Shown here piece by piece: positions 1 to 8,219 of a stretch of DNA of 33,955 bases. The stretch lies in contig NZ_JACKZS010000071.1 in NCBI RefSeq assembly GCF_014222285.1, forward strand, positions 1 through 33,955. The letters are read 5' to 3'. This stretch comes from Nostoc sp. UCD121. GTDB taxonomy: Bacteria > Cyanobacteriota > Cyanobacteriia > Cyanobacteriales > Nostocaceae. The notes under the pieces were generated by a model. It saw nothing but the letters and a program-made list of their open reading frames with translations. It was not told where the DNA came from and ran no database searches. A program made the translations under genes and the position numbers. Position 1 is the stretch's first letter. The number at the start of each line of letters is the position of its first letter.

Positions 1-78
1 TCTTAATTCGAGTACGAGGCATCGCTGTACACCGATTTTACTTCCCCTAAATAATACTATCTATCGCAACTTGGTATA

Positions 79-115
79 AGGAGTGCGATGTCTACGACGG
101 GCTGCACTTATGCAC
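79..115. repeat. Dispersed Nostoc-type short repeat (degenerate)
   Basis: The core TGCGATGTCTACGACGGGCT resembles a short interspersed repeat found many times in Nostoc and Anabaena genomes, where it usually continues into CGCCTACGC. Here the right half has drifted. It is non-coding and lies in the 599-base gene-free leader before the GH57 gene. Apart from this repeat, the palindrome at 281-308 and a Uma2 tail at 313-381, I see no gene in 1-599. Confidence 0.5.
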
Positions 116-280
116 TTGTATACAAAGGTTTGTCGCCAGAGCATGGATATCAAAGAGAAAAACTATCTTGTCTAGTGAATTACGTTTGTTTCATCCAGAA
201 TAAAAAGCAAACTCTGGGTTAAATAAGTCGGCGATAAAATTCAATTTATATGAAGAAATATAAATTTTAAGTAAGAATAG

Positions 281-308
281 GGTGTGTTGTGCAGTGTGCT
301 AACACACC
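281..308. repeat. Palindromic dispersed repeat
   Basis: GGTGTGTT and AACACACC form an 8-bp perfect inverted repeat around a 12-base centre. It resembles the common cyanobacterial palindrome built on GGTGCGTTA...TAACGCACC. It immediately precedes the Uma2 tail remnant. Role unknown; it could form a hairpin in RNA. Confidence 0.5.
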
Positions 309-312
309 TTGA

Positions 313-381
313 ATGGTTGACGGTGAATTAGCTGAAAAATTGGCAGAACCCTTACAAGCCGCAGGCATTGAACCTGAGTAA
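313..381 (+). pseudogene. Remnant of a Uma2-family C-terminus
   Basis: A 22-codon reading frame ends in AEPLQAAGIEPE and a TAA stop. This matches the characteristic tail of cyanobacterial Uma2 (DUF820) proteins, such as KLRELNIDPDSL in the intact Uma2 gene at 2714-3421. Nothing resembling the catalytic PD-(D/E)xK domain is visible upstream; the palindrome at 281-308 abuts it. I read it as the last fragment of a lost Uma2 gene. The match is short, so it could be chance. Confidence 0.35.
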
Positions 382-599
382 ATATTTTCAGTACAGGATT
401 ATACAATAAACAAATAAGCAGATTTGACAACTAATTAACAACAAAAGGCCGTGGAGGCACAACAATGTTGTACACCCCATAAAAACTGTATTTAACTGAA
501 TTGAAAACTATTCTTACGATCCCCATAAAGTCTTAAAATATTGTTAATTTCAGCCAAACCTCTCGACCTTCAATTTACAAGTATCACCCCAAAATCACT

Positions 600-2204
600 A
601 TGTCTATCGGCTACGTCGCGCTTGTACTCCACGCACATCTGCCCTTCGTTCGTCACCCAGAAAGTGACTACGTGCTGGAGGAAGAATGGCTCTATGAAGC
701 CATCACAGAAACCTACATCCCCTTATTGAAAGTATTTGAAGGCTTAAAGCGAGACGGTATCGACTTTAAAATCACGATGAGCATGACACCACCTCTCGTG
801 TCGATGCTCCGCGATCCTCTGCTTCAAGAACGCTATGAAGCACACTTAGCCCAACTAGAAGAACTTATAGCACTAGAAGCAGAACATAATGTCAACAACG
901 GGCATCTTCGTTATTTAGCCGAACATTACGCTACTGAGTTTAGCGAAGCGCGTCAGCTATGGGAACGCTACGGCGGTGACTTGGTGACAGCTTTTAAGAA
1001 GTTCCAAGACAGTAATAACCTGGAAATTATCACTTGCGGCGCTACCCACGGGTATTTGCCGTTGATGAAAATGTATCCAGAGGCGGTGTGGGCGCAAATC
1101 CAGGTAGCTTGCGAGCATTATGAGCAAAACTTTGGACAAGCACCCAGAGGCATTTGGTTGCCGGAATGTGCCTACTATGAAGGTTTAGACCGGATGCTAG
1201 CCGATGCGGGGTTACGCTACTTCCTCACTGATGGGCATGGTATCCTTTATGCCCGTCCTCGTCCGCGCTTTGGGACTTATGCGCCAATTTATACAGAAAC
1301 TGGTGTTGCTGTCTTTGGTCGAGATCATGAATCTTCCCAACAGGTATGGTCTTCTGAGGTAGGCTATCCTGGGGCGGCGGAATATCGAGAATTTTACAAA
1401 GATTTGGGCTGGGAAGCAGAATATGAGTACATCAAGCCCTACATTATGCCCAATGGTCAACGGAAAAATACGGGCATTAAGTATCACAAAATTACTGGGC
1501 GTGGCTTAGGTCTATCAGATAAAGCACTCTACGATCCTTATTGGGCTAAAGAAAAGGCCGCAGAACACGCTGATAATTTTATGTATAACCGAGAGCGGCA
1601 AACTGAGCATCTCTATGGTATAATGCAGCGTCCGCCAATTATCGTTTCGCCTTATGACGCAGAGTTATTTGGACATTGGTGGTATGAAGGCCCTTGGTTC
1701 ATCGATTACCTATTCCGCAAGTCGTGGTATGACCAAAAAACATATCAAATGACTCATTTAGCAGACTATTTGCGAGATCAGCCAACGCAGCAAGTCTGTC
1801 GTCCTTCGCAGTCGAGTTGGGGTTTCAAGGGTTTCCACGAATATTGGTTGAACGAAACGAATGCGTGGATTTATCCGCATTTGCACAAAGCTGCTGAACG
1901 GATGATTGAAATCTCGCACCTAGAACCAGAGGATGAATTGCAGTGGAAAGCGCTTAACCAAGCGGCGCGGGAACTGCTATTAGCACAATCTTCTGACTGG
2001 GCATTTATTATGCGGACGGGAACAATGGTACCCTATGCAATTAGACGGACGCGATCGCACCTGATGCGGTTCAATAAGCTCTACGAAGATGTTAAAGTCG
2101 GCAAAGTTGACAGTGGTTGGCTGGAAAAAGTCGAGTTAATGGATAATATCTTCCCCGAAATCAACTATCGCGTCTATCGTCCGCTATCGTCTCACACAAA
2201 ATAA
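600..2204 (+). CDS. GH57 1,4-alpha-glucan branching enzyme (DUF1957)
   Basis: A 534-residue glycoside hydrolase family 57 protein that should introduce alpha-1,6 branches into glycogen-like glucan in the cytoplasm. All five GH57 motifs are visible: HAHLPF (11-16), GATHGYLP (147-154), GIWLPECAY (184-192), SPYDAELFGHWW (350-361) and WGFKGFHEYW (407-416). Glu189 in WLPEC and Asp353 in SPYD sit where the nucleophile and acid/base lie in characterised GH57 branching enzymes such as those of Thermus and Thermococcus. Length is normal for the family, and the ATG at 600 is followed directly by the conserved first beta strand. A palindrome at 2215-2237 follows the stop. An unrelated GH13 branching enzyme lies at the other end of the window. 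Some DUF1957 proteins may have other alpha-glucan specificities, so the exact activity is inferred. Confidence 0.9.
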   Translation: MSIGYVALVLHAHLPFVRHPESDYVLEEEWLYEAITETYIPLLKVFEGLKRDGIDFKITMSMTPPLVSMLRDPLLQERYEAHLAQLEELIALEAEHNVNNGHLRYLAEHYATEFSEARQLWERYGGDLVTAFKKFQDSNNLEIITCGATHGYLPLMKMYPEAVWAQIQVACEHYEQNFGQAPRGIWLPECAYYEGLDRMLADAGLRYFLTDGHGILYARPRPRFGTYAPIYTETGVAVFGRDHESSQQVWSSEVGYPGAAEYREFYKDLGWEAEYEYIKPYIMPNGQRKNTGIKYHKITGRGLGLSDKALYDPYWAKEKAAEHADNFMYNRERQTEHLYGIMQRPPIIVSPYDAELFGHWWYEGPWFIDYLFRKSWYDQKTYQMTHLADYLRDQPTQQVCRPSQSSWGFKGFHEYWLNETNAWIYPHLHKAAERMIEISHLEPEDELQWKALNQAARELLLAQSSDWAFIMRTGTMVPYAIRRTRSHLMRFNKLYEDVKVGKVDSGWLEKVELMDNIFPEINYRVYRPLSSHTK

Positions 2205-2214
2205 TCAACAGCAG

Positions 2215-2237
2215 TAGGGTGAGCAATGCTCACCCTA
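2215..2237. repeat. Perfect palindrome after GH57 gene (possible terminator)
   Basis: TAGGGTGAGC and GCTCACCCTA form a 10-bp perfect stem around an AAT loop, 10 bases after the GH57 stop. There is no T-run. It belongs to the same sequence type as the palindrome at 31534-31556 (GGGTGGGC-ATC-GCCCACCC), so it is probably a dispersed repeat that may also help end or protect the transcript. Confidence 0.7.
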
Positions 2238-2258
2238 TATTAGTAGTGAGGAGCGTTT

Positions 2259-2450
2259 ATTTTACCAACAACAGAGCAAGCCTTAGCCTGTGTAAGGGTT
2301 TGTCAAATGCTGTCAAATCTTTACAAAGACATCCGCTTATTTCGATTTGACGACAAAACAGGGCAAGTTTATATCCTAGCTGGAGATGAACTCCAAGTCA
2401 TTGTACTAAGTAATGGAATCTGGGATTTTGTCAATGAACCAGAATTATGA
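2259..2450 (+). CDS. DUF6888-type small protein with probable ATT start
   Basis: A 63-residue frame with core CQMLSNLYKDIRLFRFDD, then GQVYILAGDELQVIV and a C-terminal WDF. I recognise it as the DUF6888 type, a small cyanobacterial family of unknown function. No ATG, GTG or TTG lies in frame near the expected N-terminus: the frame opens after a TGA at 2247, and family members begin close to PTxEQA. That points to ATT at 2259, preceded by AGGAG at 2249-2253. The next ATG (2307) would remove the first 16 residues. It overlaps the following DUF6887 gene by 17 bases, so the two are probably translated together. It could instead be a gene that has lost its start codon. Confidence 0.6.
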   Translation: MLPTTEQALACVRVCQMLSNLYKDIRLFRFDDKTGQVYILAGDELQVIVLSNGIWDFVNEPEL

Positions 2451-2631
2451 GCAAATGAGTTTTACAGAGTTGAGAGCTTACGTCGTAGAAAACCGCGAAG
2501 ACATTGAAGCTCTACGTTTTTTAATGAGCAAACGTGACCCTAATTCTAAAGGCTATCCTATGCCTGTGACAGAAGCTGATATGCAAGCCCAGATGGAAAT
2601 CATCAGGCGTAAGATTAATGGAGAACTTTGA
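2434..2631 (+). CDS. DUF6887-type small protein
   Basis: A 65-residue acidic protein starting MNQNYEQMSFTELRAYV and continuing with NREDIEALRFLMSKRD. This is the pattern of DUF6887 proteins, short cyanobacterial helical proteins usually found directly beside a DUF6888 gene. I choose the ATG at 2434 because family members begin a few residues before the MSFTELRAYV block; an in-frame ATG at 2413 lies deep inside the upstream gene. The 17-base overlap with the DUF6888 gene implies an operon. The paired, overlapping layout resembles toxin-antitoxin loci, but no function is shown by the sequence. Confidence 0.7.
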   Translation: MNQNYEQMSFTELRAYVVENREDIEALRFLMSKRDPNSKGYPMPVTEADMQAQMEIIRRKINGEL

Positions 2632-2713
2632 GATTATTGTCTAATGCAGTAAGCATAATTAGGCTGGGTAAATCATACTCACCCTATTATTTTATTAACA
2701 CTGCCTGATTTAG

Positions 2714-3421
2714 CTAAAGGCTATCTGGATCAATATTTAATTCTCGAAGTTTAGCAGCTAATCTTTGCGCTTTTTGCTCTGTTTGCTGTCGAGCCTCTTC
2801 TGCGGCTTGTCGTGCAGCTGCTTCCTCTTCATGGGTTAAGAGTATTTGACTCATAGCTGGATTGTAAAAACGGAGTTTTCCTGCTTCCAGGCGCAACTCT
2901 AGCCCCAAAACTTCACTGGGTAGAGACACTGTACCATCTGGCAGGGTATTAACTACTACTGGGAAATAATTCCCATCGACCAAGTGTAAACCCTGGAGTT
3001 GAGGATTGAGATAATCGCCTGTAGGATCATATTGAAAATATTCACGTACTCCCAGAAAGGCGTAAATTCCTTTCTTTGCACCTTGGTCTTTGCTACGGGT
3101 GGTTTTTGAGGTAATCTCTAGAACAAAATCTGGGGTTTGATTATTTTCTTCCCAGGTTTTGTAAGAGCGTCTGTCACGGTTTTCCACTCCAAAGACCACA
3201 AATACATCTGGAGCGACAACCGATTCTGGATAACCTTTTTCGTAGTAAACAAATAGATTACCAGCGACGTATACATCTGGGTGATTTTGAAAATAAATCC
3301 TTAGCGTATTTATTGCATAAGCCAAGTAACTGCACTGGATATCCCCTTCAGCCATTGGCTTACCGTCCTCATCTGGGTATTCAATCGGGGTAACGGGGAT
3401 ATACTCTACTGAGGCTGTCAT
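2714..3421 (-). CDS. Uma2 family endonuclease-like protein (DUF820)
   Basis: A Uma2/DUF820 protein, a PD-(D/E)xK nuclease-fold family that is greatly expanded in cyanobacteria and mostly of unknown role. Visible blocks are VVAPDVFVVFG, PDFVLEITSKTTR (the Asp and Glu-x-Lys core) and VREYFQYDP. The C-terminus is a coiled helix rich in Glu, Ala and Gln ending in AAKLRELNIDPDSL, typical of the family. I choose the ATG at 3421 (MTASVEYIPV, 235 residues), with GAGG about 9 bases upstream. An in-frame upstream ATG at 3457 adds 12 residues without family support. It is the only complete copy here; remnants lie at 313-381 and 18544-18907. Confidence 0.85.
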   Translation of the reverse strand: MTASVEYIPVTPIEYPDEDGKPMAEGDIQCSYLAYAINTLRIYFQNHPDVYVAGNLFVYYEKGYPESVVAPDVFVVFGVENRDRRSYKTWEENNQTPDFVLEITSKTTRSKDQGAKKGIYAFLGVREYFQYDPTGDYLNPQLQGLHLVDGNYFPVVVNTLPDGTVSLPSEVLGLELRLEAGKLRFYNPAMSQILLTHEEEAAARQAAEEARQQTEQKAQRLAAKLRELNIDPDSL

Positions 3422-3593
3422 GGTCAGATACCTCAACTCAACTAGGGCTAGATTCAATAATATTGCTCAAAATGCGATCGCCATAACTGGGAGGCTGAGA
3501 AATCATGATAAATTCCAGATTGCAACCCCTGCTTAGTTAGAGTTCCTGTCATTCGGCACCCATAAAACCCTAACAGTGCCATCCACCGAGGTT

Positions 3594-4661
3594 CTACGGA
3601 ATCAACCGATCTGCGCGTAGTTGCTCGAACAGGTCAAAAAACGACTCGTCCGTTTTCTGGTATATGGAGAATCCCAGTTTCCGGCTCTTCGACATATCGG
3701 TCATAACTTCAATCGGACGGCCAAGATCGAGATCGGTGTGCCATGCAGACGACAGACGGCTCAGATCCGGCTCGGCGAGACCATGCTGCTTTGCGATCTC
3801 GCGCCAGACAGCACCTTCATTCACCATTTCGGCTTCGAGCGGGTGGGTTGTGCCGTCGAACCCGATGGGATCGATGCCGAACCAGTCAGCCAGCCGCCCC
3901 CACAACCATATCCAGCGGAAGATGTCGCCATTGACGACGTTAAACGCCTCGTTGTGGGCCGCTTCGGTCTTCGCCGCCCAGACTAGGTGCTTCGCCAGCA
4001 CCCGCGCGTCGGTCATGTCGGAGATGCCCTTCCACTGCGCTTCAGAACCTGGCCAACGGAACGGACGCCCGCTTTCCTTGCAGATAGCGGCATATACGGC
4101 CAGCGTTGTACCAAGGTTCATCAAATTGCCGACCGCCTTTCCAATGACAGTGTGAGGGCGATGAATGCTCCAGGTGAAACCGTCACGGGCTGCTGCGGCA
4201 TAGACCTCATCTTCCTGAGCATAATAGAAATTTTCGACGTTGAGCCGGGGATGCTCCTCGCGCAATGGAGTTTCTGGCAGCGATCCGCCTCTGGCGTATG
4301 CGTCGAATGGCCCGAGATAGTGCTTGAGTCCGGTGACGAGGGCGACGTGCTGCACTGAGTCCTTCGGTGACAGAACATCCAGTATATTACGAACCATCGT
4401 GCCGTTGACCCTGACGTTCTCGGCCTCGGTCGCATTACGCATCCACGTTGTGATGAAGATGTGCGTCGGGGCGATGTCTGACAGCCCAGTTTTCAGGCTA
4501 GCTAGATCGAGCAGATCGGCAGCAACAGGGCGTAACCCTTCCACCCCTTTTTTAAGATTTCGGGACAACCCATAGGTCGTCCATCCATTAGCGATCAGTT
4601 CTCTCGCAAGATTGCTGCCGATGATGCCGCTCGCGCCCACAACTAAGGCTGTCCCATCCAT
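3594..4661 (-). CDS. PRISE-type NAD(P)H-dependent enone reductase (SDR), probably acquired
   Basis: A 355-residue extended short-chain dehydrogenase/reductase. The nucleotide-binding loop is GASGIIG (9-15). The rest is typical of the progesterone 5-beta-reductase/iridoid synthase-like (PRISE) group: LVTGLKHYLGPFD (108-120, with Lys113), NFYYAQEDEV (144-153, with the characteristic tyrosines 146/147) and WSIHRPH (164-170). PRISE enzymes reduce activated C=C bonds of enones; the substrate here cannot be told. The ATG at 4661 has GGAG 8 bases upstream. Base composition is unlike the neighbours: 41 of 60 bases in 3841-3900 are G or C. It stands alone between a Uma2 gene and petA. These facts suggest transfer from a GC-rich bacterium, perhaps a proteobacterium; the donor is inference. 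Confidence 0.85.
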   Translation of the reverse strand: MDGTALVVGASGIIGSNLARELIANGWTTYGLSRNLKKGVEGLRPVAADLLDLASLKTGLSDIAPTHIFITTWMRNATEAENVRVNGTMVRNILDVLSPKDSVQHVALVTGLKHYLGPFDAYARGGSLPETPLREEHPRLNVENFYYAQEDEVYAAAARDGFTWSIHRPHTVIGKAVGNLMNLGTTLAVYAAICKESGRPFRWPGSEAQWKGISDMTDARVLAKHLVWAAKTEAAHNEAFNVVNGDIFRWIWLWGRLADWFGIDPIGFDGTTHPLEAEMVNEGAVWREIAKQHGLAEPDLSRLSSAWHTDLDLGRPIEVMTDMSKSRKLGFSIYQKTDESFFDLFEQLRADRLIP

Positions 4662-4737
4662 GTCGTTTCTCCAGTACGGAAATTTTCTATAGCAATCGTA
4701 AGCCCCAAATTTCTAGGCTTCTTGTAACTAAATATAT

Positions 4738-4762
4738 AAAAAAGACAGGCAAGATGCCTGTC
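4738..4762 (-). terminator. Rho-independent terminator of petC-petA
   Basis: On the minus strand GACAGGC-atctt-GCCTGTC is followed by a run of T residues (A-run 4738-4743 on the plus strand). It begins 26 bases after the petA stop, the expected place for the operon terminator. Confidence 0.85.
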
Positions 4763-4788
4763 CTACAAGAAATGATTTAGCAAAGAAT

Positions 4789-5790
4789 TTAGAAATTCAT
4801 CTCAGCAGCTTGAACTTTCTCAACCTGCTTCTTCTTCAGCACAAGCATAACTTGGGCTAACATTACAAGAGCGATGAACGCAATCATCCATTTGACTCTA
4901 GAGGAATCTTGCAGTACGATTTCTGCATCTATTTGACCAAATCCACCGACGTTCGGGTTGCTGGTCAAAGCATCACCAGTTTTAACTGCTTGCCCTTCAG
5001 AAACAAGTAGGTCTGGCCCTAAAGGAATCGTATCAACGACAACATCACCAGATTCAGGTTGGATGTTGACCAGATATTTAACGTTACCGTCTCCATCTTC
5101 CTCTTTGGCAATCTTGGTAATTGTGCCTGTAGCGGAAGCGTTGTAAACAGTGTTGTTGCTCTTTTCGCCTGTGGGATAAACTTGTCCGCGTCCCCGATTA
5201 CCACCTACGTGAACTGAATATTTACCGAAGTGGATGTTTTTGTCGGTTGCGGGGTTGGGAGAAAGAACTGGGAAGATGATTTCCTGATACTGTTCACCAG
5301 GTAAGGGGCCGACGATGACGACATTTTCTTTGTCTTCGCTGTAGGGTTGGAAGGTAGTGTCGCCAACTTCTTCTTTAAGTTCCTCAGAAAGACGGTCTTC
5401 GGGGGCAATCTTAAAGCCTTCAGGTAGCATCAGTACAGCACCGACGTTTAAGCCAACCTTGGAACCATCAGCACCAACTTGCTGGGCGCTAAGATCGTAA
5501 GGGATTTTCACTACGGCTTTGAATACAGTGTCAGGTAGCACCGATTGAGGAACTTCTACTTCTGTAATCTTGGCGGCTAGGTGACAGTTGGCACAAACAA
5601 TCCGCCCGGTTGGTTCGCGGGGGGTTTCGGGATAGGTTTGCTGTGCCCAAAAGGGATAGGCGGCAGCTGACTGGGGAAGGGCTAGATCGCTGGTCAAGTA
5701 AAATGTTACGGTTGCGATCGCAATGAGCAATGTTTTGATGATCGCTCTAGCACTGCGAGTTAACCTCGCTCTTAAGAAAACATTTCTCAT
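4789..5790 (-). CDS. petA: Apocytochrome f
   Basis: Cytochrome f, the c-type haem subunit of the cytochrome b6f complex, which passes electrons from the Rieske protein to plastocyanin or cytochrome c6 in the thylakoid lumen. The precursor has a basic N-terminus and hydrophobic core (residues 1-44) ending AAA before the mature YPFWAQQ. The new N-terminal Tyr is the unusual axial haem ligand of the family. The covalent haem site is CANCH (66-70). Near the C-terminus is the single membrane anchor (WMIAFIALVMLAQVMLVL) followed by KKKQVEKVQAAEMNF. The ATG at 5790 (MRNVFLRARL) fits known cyanobacterial precursors better than an in-frame upstream start at 5805. It is second in the petC-petA operon, 107 bases after petC, with an STRR tract in the gap. 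Confidence 0.98.
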   Translation of the reverse strand: MRNVFLRARLTRSARAIIKTLLIAIATVTFYLTSDLALPQSAAAYPFWAQQTYPETPREPTGRIVCANCHLAAKITEVEVPQSVLPDTVFKAVVKIPYDLSAQQVGADGSKVGLNVGAVLMLPEGFKIAPEDRLSEELKEEVGDTTFQPYSEDKENVVIVGPLPGEQYQEIIFPVLSPNPATDKNIHFGKYSVHVGGNRGRGQVYPTGEKSNNTVYNASATGTITKIAKEEDGDGNVKYLVNIQPESGDVVVDTIPLGPDLLVSEGQAVKTGDALTSNPNVGGFGQIDAEIVLQDSSRVKWMIAFIALVMLAQVMLVLKKKQVEKVQAAEMNF

Positions 5791-5814
5791 CTCTAGTAAG
5801 GGCAACGATTGAAT

Positions 5815-5849
5815 TTAGTCATTAGTCATTGGTCATTAGTCATTAGTCA
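5815..5849. repeat. Heptanucleotide STRR in the petC-petA spacer
   Basis: Five tandem units of TTAGTCA (the third is TTGGTCA) lie between petC and petA, followed at 5874-5890 by a related tract (GACTAAGGACTAAGGAC). The same heptamer in the opposite orientation appears at 23971-24009. Such short tandemly repeated repetitive sequences are typical of heterocystous cyanobacteria. The tract will be transcribed within the operon. Confidence 0.9.
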
Positions 5850-5897
5850 TTAAGCCCTGAACAAAGGACGAGTGACTAAGGACTAAGGACGAAATTA

Positions 5898-6437
5898 TTA
5901 AGCCCACCAAGCTGCATCACCGGTGCGGAAGTCGGTTTCAGTCCAAGGGGTCAAAACGATTTTGTCGTCGCTTACATTGGCATGGGCCAAAGGCAGAGAC
6001 AGGGGTGCAGGGCCCCGAATAACCTTACCAGTTTCGTCATACTGCGAACCATGACAAGGACATTTAAATTTGTTCTCGGCAACGTTCCAGGGGACAACAC
6101 AACCTAAGTGGGTGCAGATGGCGTTAATGCCATAATCCTTGATCGCCTCTTTGCTATCTACCACAATATAGGTAGGATCTCCCTTAAGTCCTTGGACTAG
6201 GTTGCGATCGCCTGCATTCCGGTTTTCTAGAAATTTTGCGACGCTAACATCGTTACCTAGCTCATCTTTTGCCGTTACACCGCCACCTGCACCACCCGCA
6301 GCCGGTGGAATAAAGTAGTTGACAACGGGATACAATGCACCCAGAGCTACTCCAGTCACAGTCCCAAAAGTGAGCAGATTCATGAACTGACGACGCCCCA
6401 TATCGGGCACGTCTGCTGATTCAGAAAATTGAGCCAT
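5898..6437 (-). CDS. petC: Rieske iron-sulfur protein of cytochrome b6f
   Basis: The 179-residue Rieske [2Fe-2S] subunit that oxidises plastoquinol and reduces cytochrome f. The cluster motifs are CTHLGC (108-113) and CPCHG (126-130): Cys108/His110 and Cys126/His129 bind iron, and Cys113/Cys128 form the structural disulfide. The N-terminus has a Tat-type twin-arginine signal anchor (MGRRQFMNLLTFG, residues 13-25), followed by a Gly-rich hinge (AAGGAGGGV). Length is normal. It is first gene of the petC-petA operon. tatC, the translocase this protein class depends on, lies about 1 kb upstream on the same strand but is separated by csaA and the oppositely oriented DUF3067 gene. Confidence 0.98.
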   Translation of the reverse strand: MAQFSESADVPDMGRRQFMNLLTFGTVTGVALGALYPVVNYFIPPAAGGAGGGVTAKDELGNDVSVAKFLENRNAGDRNLVQGLKGDPTYIVVDSKEAIKDYGINAICTHLGCVVPWNVAENKFKCPCHGSQYDETGKVIRGPAPLSLPLAHANVSDDKIVLTPWTETDFRTGDAAWWA

Positions 6438-6665
6438 AATCTACGCGCTCTTTGTGTATTTTGTTAAGCATTTTGACAAAAGTACTGTACTTGAGGAACT
6501 CTTGTCTAAGTCGAAATGCTAGCGCTCACAACGATGCCATACTTCTTTGTTCCAAGATATAAAAAGCATCTTTTCTGTTAGCATTACATTTCTTTATATC
6601 CTTATCATACTGGAGTCACGGAACTTAACATCATAACTAAATGTAAAATCTGATTGAGAAAAGCT

Positions 6666-6974
6666 ATGACAGGACAGGAATTACGTCAGATGTTGCTTGA
6701 TAAGTGGGGATATTCTTATGATGTGCAGTTCCGGCGGGCACAGGGAAAGATATTTTTACAAGTAATGTGGAAATATCTGGAGCAAGCTTCTTTTCCCTTG
6801 AGTGAGGCGGAGTACCAAGAGCATCTTGACAGCATTGCTAATTATCTTCATGCCTTGGGTGGGTCAACACAAGTACAAACATTTATTACCCAAACACGCG
6901 ATCGCCCCCGGCTTGGCAAAGCTGTTAGCATTCCTCTAGATTTGGGTGAACGTTCTTCGGAATGGATATTATGA
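6666..6974 (+). CDS. DUF3067 family protein
   Basis: A 102-residue soluble protein starting MTGQELRQMLLDKWGYSYD and ending with an extended RPRLGKAVSIPLDLG tail. This is the DUF3067 pattern, a small family conserved in cyanobacteria and plastid-bearing plants, function unknown to me. I use the ATG at 6666, where GAGAAA stands a few bases upstream, rather than a TTG at 6654. It is transcribed divergently from petC across a 228-base region that must hold both promoters, and convergently with csaA. Confidence 0.8.
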   Translation: MTGQELRQMLLDKWGYSYDVQFRRAQGKIFLQVMWKYLEQASFPLSEAEYQEHLDSIANYLHALGGSTQVQTFITQTRDRPRLGKAVSIPLDLGERSSEWIL

Positions 6975-7046
6975 CCTGTTATTGCATTAACATTAATAAT
7001 TTCCTGAGTAATCACAGTGTTTTTTATACAAAAATACCATAATGTC

Positions 7047-7379
7047 CTATAAAACTCTTTTGCCTACAGTTACATCTCTATCTGGCTGAATTAATACAAC
7101 TTCTCCATCGTCTAAAACCACTCCCAAGACTAAAACTTCGGAGACGAAATTAGCTATTTGACGGGGTGGAAAGTTAGTCACAGCTAATATTAGTCTGTTG
7201 ATTAATTTCTCTTGGTCATAAAGTTTAGTAATTTGGGCACTAGACTTTTTAATGCCCAAATTGCCAAAATCTATCCACAATTTATAAGCTGGTTTTTTAG
7301 CTTGAGGAAATTCTTCGACTTTAATGATTTTGCCAACATGAATCTCGATTTTTTCAAAATCACTATAGCTAATAAACAT
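7047..7379 (-). CDS. csaA: CsaA-like tRNA-binding-domain protein
   Basis: A 110-residue single-domain protein of the EMAP/tRNA-binding OB fold. The full CsaA signature is present: HVGKIIKVEEFPQAKKPAYK, DFGNLGIKKSSAQIT, then NFPPRQIANFVSEVLVLG. CsaA of Bacillus is described as an export-related chaperone and tRNA-binding protein; the role in cyanobacteria is not settled. It starts 45 bases after tatC on the same strand, so the two probably form an operon linking it to protein export. Confidence 0.88.
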   Translation of the reverse strand: MFISYSDFEKIEIHVGKIIKVEEFPQAKKPAYKLWIDFGNLGIKKSSAQITKLYDQEKLINRLILAVTNFPPRQIANFVSEVLVLGVVLDDGEVVLIQPDRDVTVGKRVL

Positions 7380-7424
7380 TTGCTCAGAAACTCAGCATTA
7401 AAATCTTTTTACCTATTTTCTATG

Positions 7425-8219
7425 TTATTTACCTGTGAGCTTCACTAGCCCAACACCACCGAAATAAAGCCCTAAAACGGCTCCCGCCAAAAGACTTTGA
7501 GTTAGAGGATCGGTAGAAGGTGTAAGCACGGCTCCTAAAATCACTGCTCCCATAATCACGTAACGCCAACCAGAAACCATCCGTTCAGACGAGACAATAT
7601 TCAAATTACCAAGCAACAATTGGATAATGGGAATTTGAAATGCTAAACCAGTGCTGAATAAAAGTAACAGCACAAATTCAAAATATTTATCTATTGACCA
7701 AAGTTGTTCAACTACATCTGCTCCATAGCTGATGAAAAATTTCAAAGCTGCGGGGATAAGGAGTAAATAAGCAAATGCTAAACCCGCGCCAAACAGTACA
7801 CTCGAACCCAAAACCACAGGCCCCAGTAAACGGCGTTCGCGGCGAGTCAATCCTGGAAGCACAAACTGGATAATTTGGTAAAGAATGAAAGGACTAGAAA
7901 GTACTAAACCAGTGTAGGCTGCAACTTTGAAGGAGACAAAGAAATATTCTCCGGGTGCAAGTTGGAGAAATTTTACTCCTTGCGCTGGAACCTCAAGCAG
8001 CTGGACAATCGGCTTAACAGCAAAGAAACAGCCAATAATACCTATGGCTACGGCAATCAGCGAATAGAAAATGCGCTGTCGTAACTCTTCTAGGTGGTCG
8101 AAAAGGGACATTTCGACTTCATCGGGCAACTCATTAAGAGGATCTGTGTCTGAATTGCCATATCCTTCTGGATCGATGTTGGGAACGTTTACAGTATCTA
8201 CGTCTTGTAAAGGCGGCAT
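7425..8219 (-). CDS. tatC: Twin-arginine translocase subunit TatC
   Basis: The polytopic core of the Tat system that moves folded proteins across thylakoid and plasma membranes. After an acidic 37-residue cytoplasmic tail comes MSLFDHLEELRQRIFYS, the conserved N-terminal signature that contacts the twin-arginine signal, then six predicted membrane helices with the FVLPGLTRRERRLL loop in the middle. At 264 residues it is of normal length with the N-terminal extension common in cyanobacteria. It is upstream of csaA on the same strand and close to petC, whose product is a Tat-type protein. Confidence 0.96.
   Translation of the reverse strand: MPPLQDVDTVNVPNIDPEGYGNSDTDPLNELPDEVEMSLFDHLEELRQRIFYSLIAVAIGIIGCFFAVKPIVQLLEVPAQGVKFLQLAPGEYFFVSFKVAAYTGLVLSSPFILYQIIQFVLPGLTRRERRLLGPVVLGSSVLFGAGLAFAYLLLIPAALKFFISYGADVVEQLWSIDKYFEFVLLLLFSTGLAFQIPIIQLLLGNLNIVSSERMVSGWRYVIMGAVILGAVLTPSTDPLTQSLLAGAVLGLYFGGVGLVKLTGK

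Noticed and set aside
3621..4575. Plus-strand frames opposite the PRISE reductase
   Set aside because: Long frames on the opposite strand are expected in GC-rich coding DNA; the minus-strand frame has the full reductase motifs.
5815..5849. CRISPR-like direct repeats
   Set aside because: Units are 7 bases in immediate tandem without spacers; this is an STRR.
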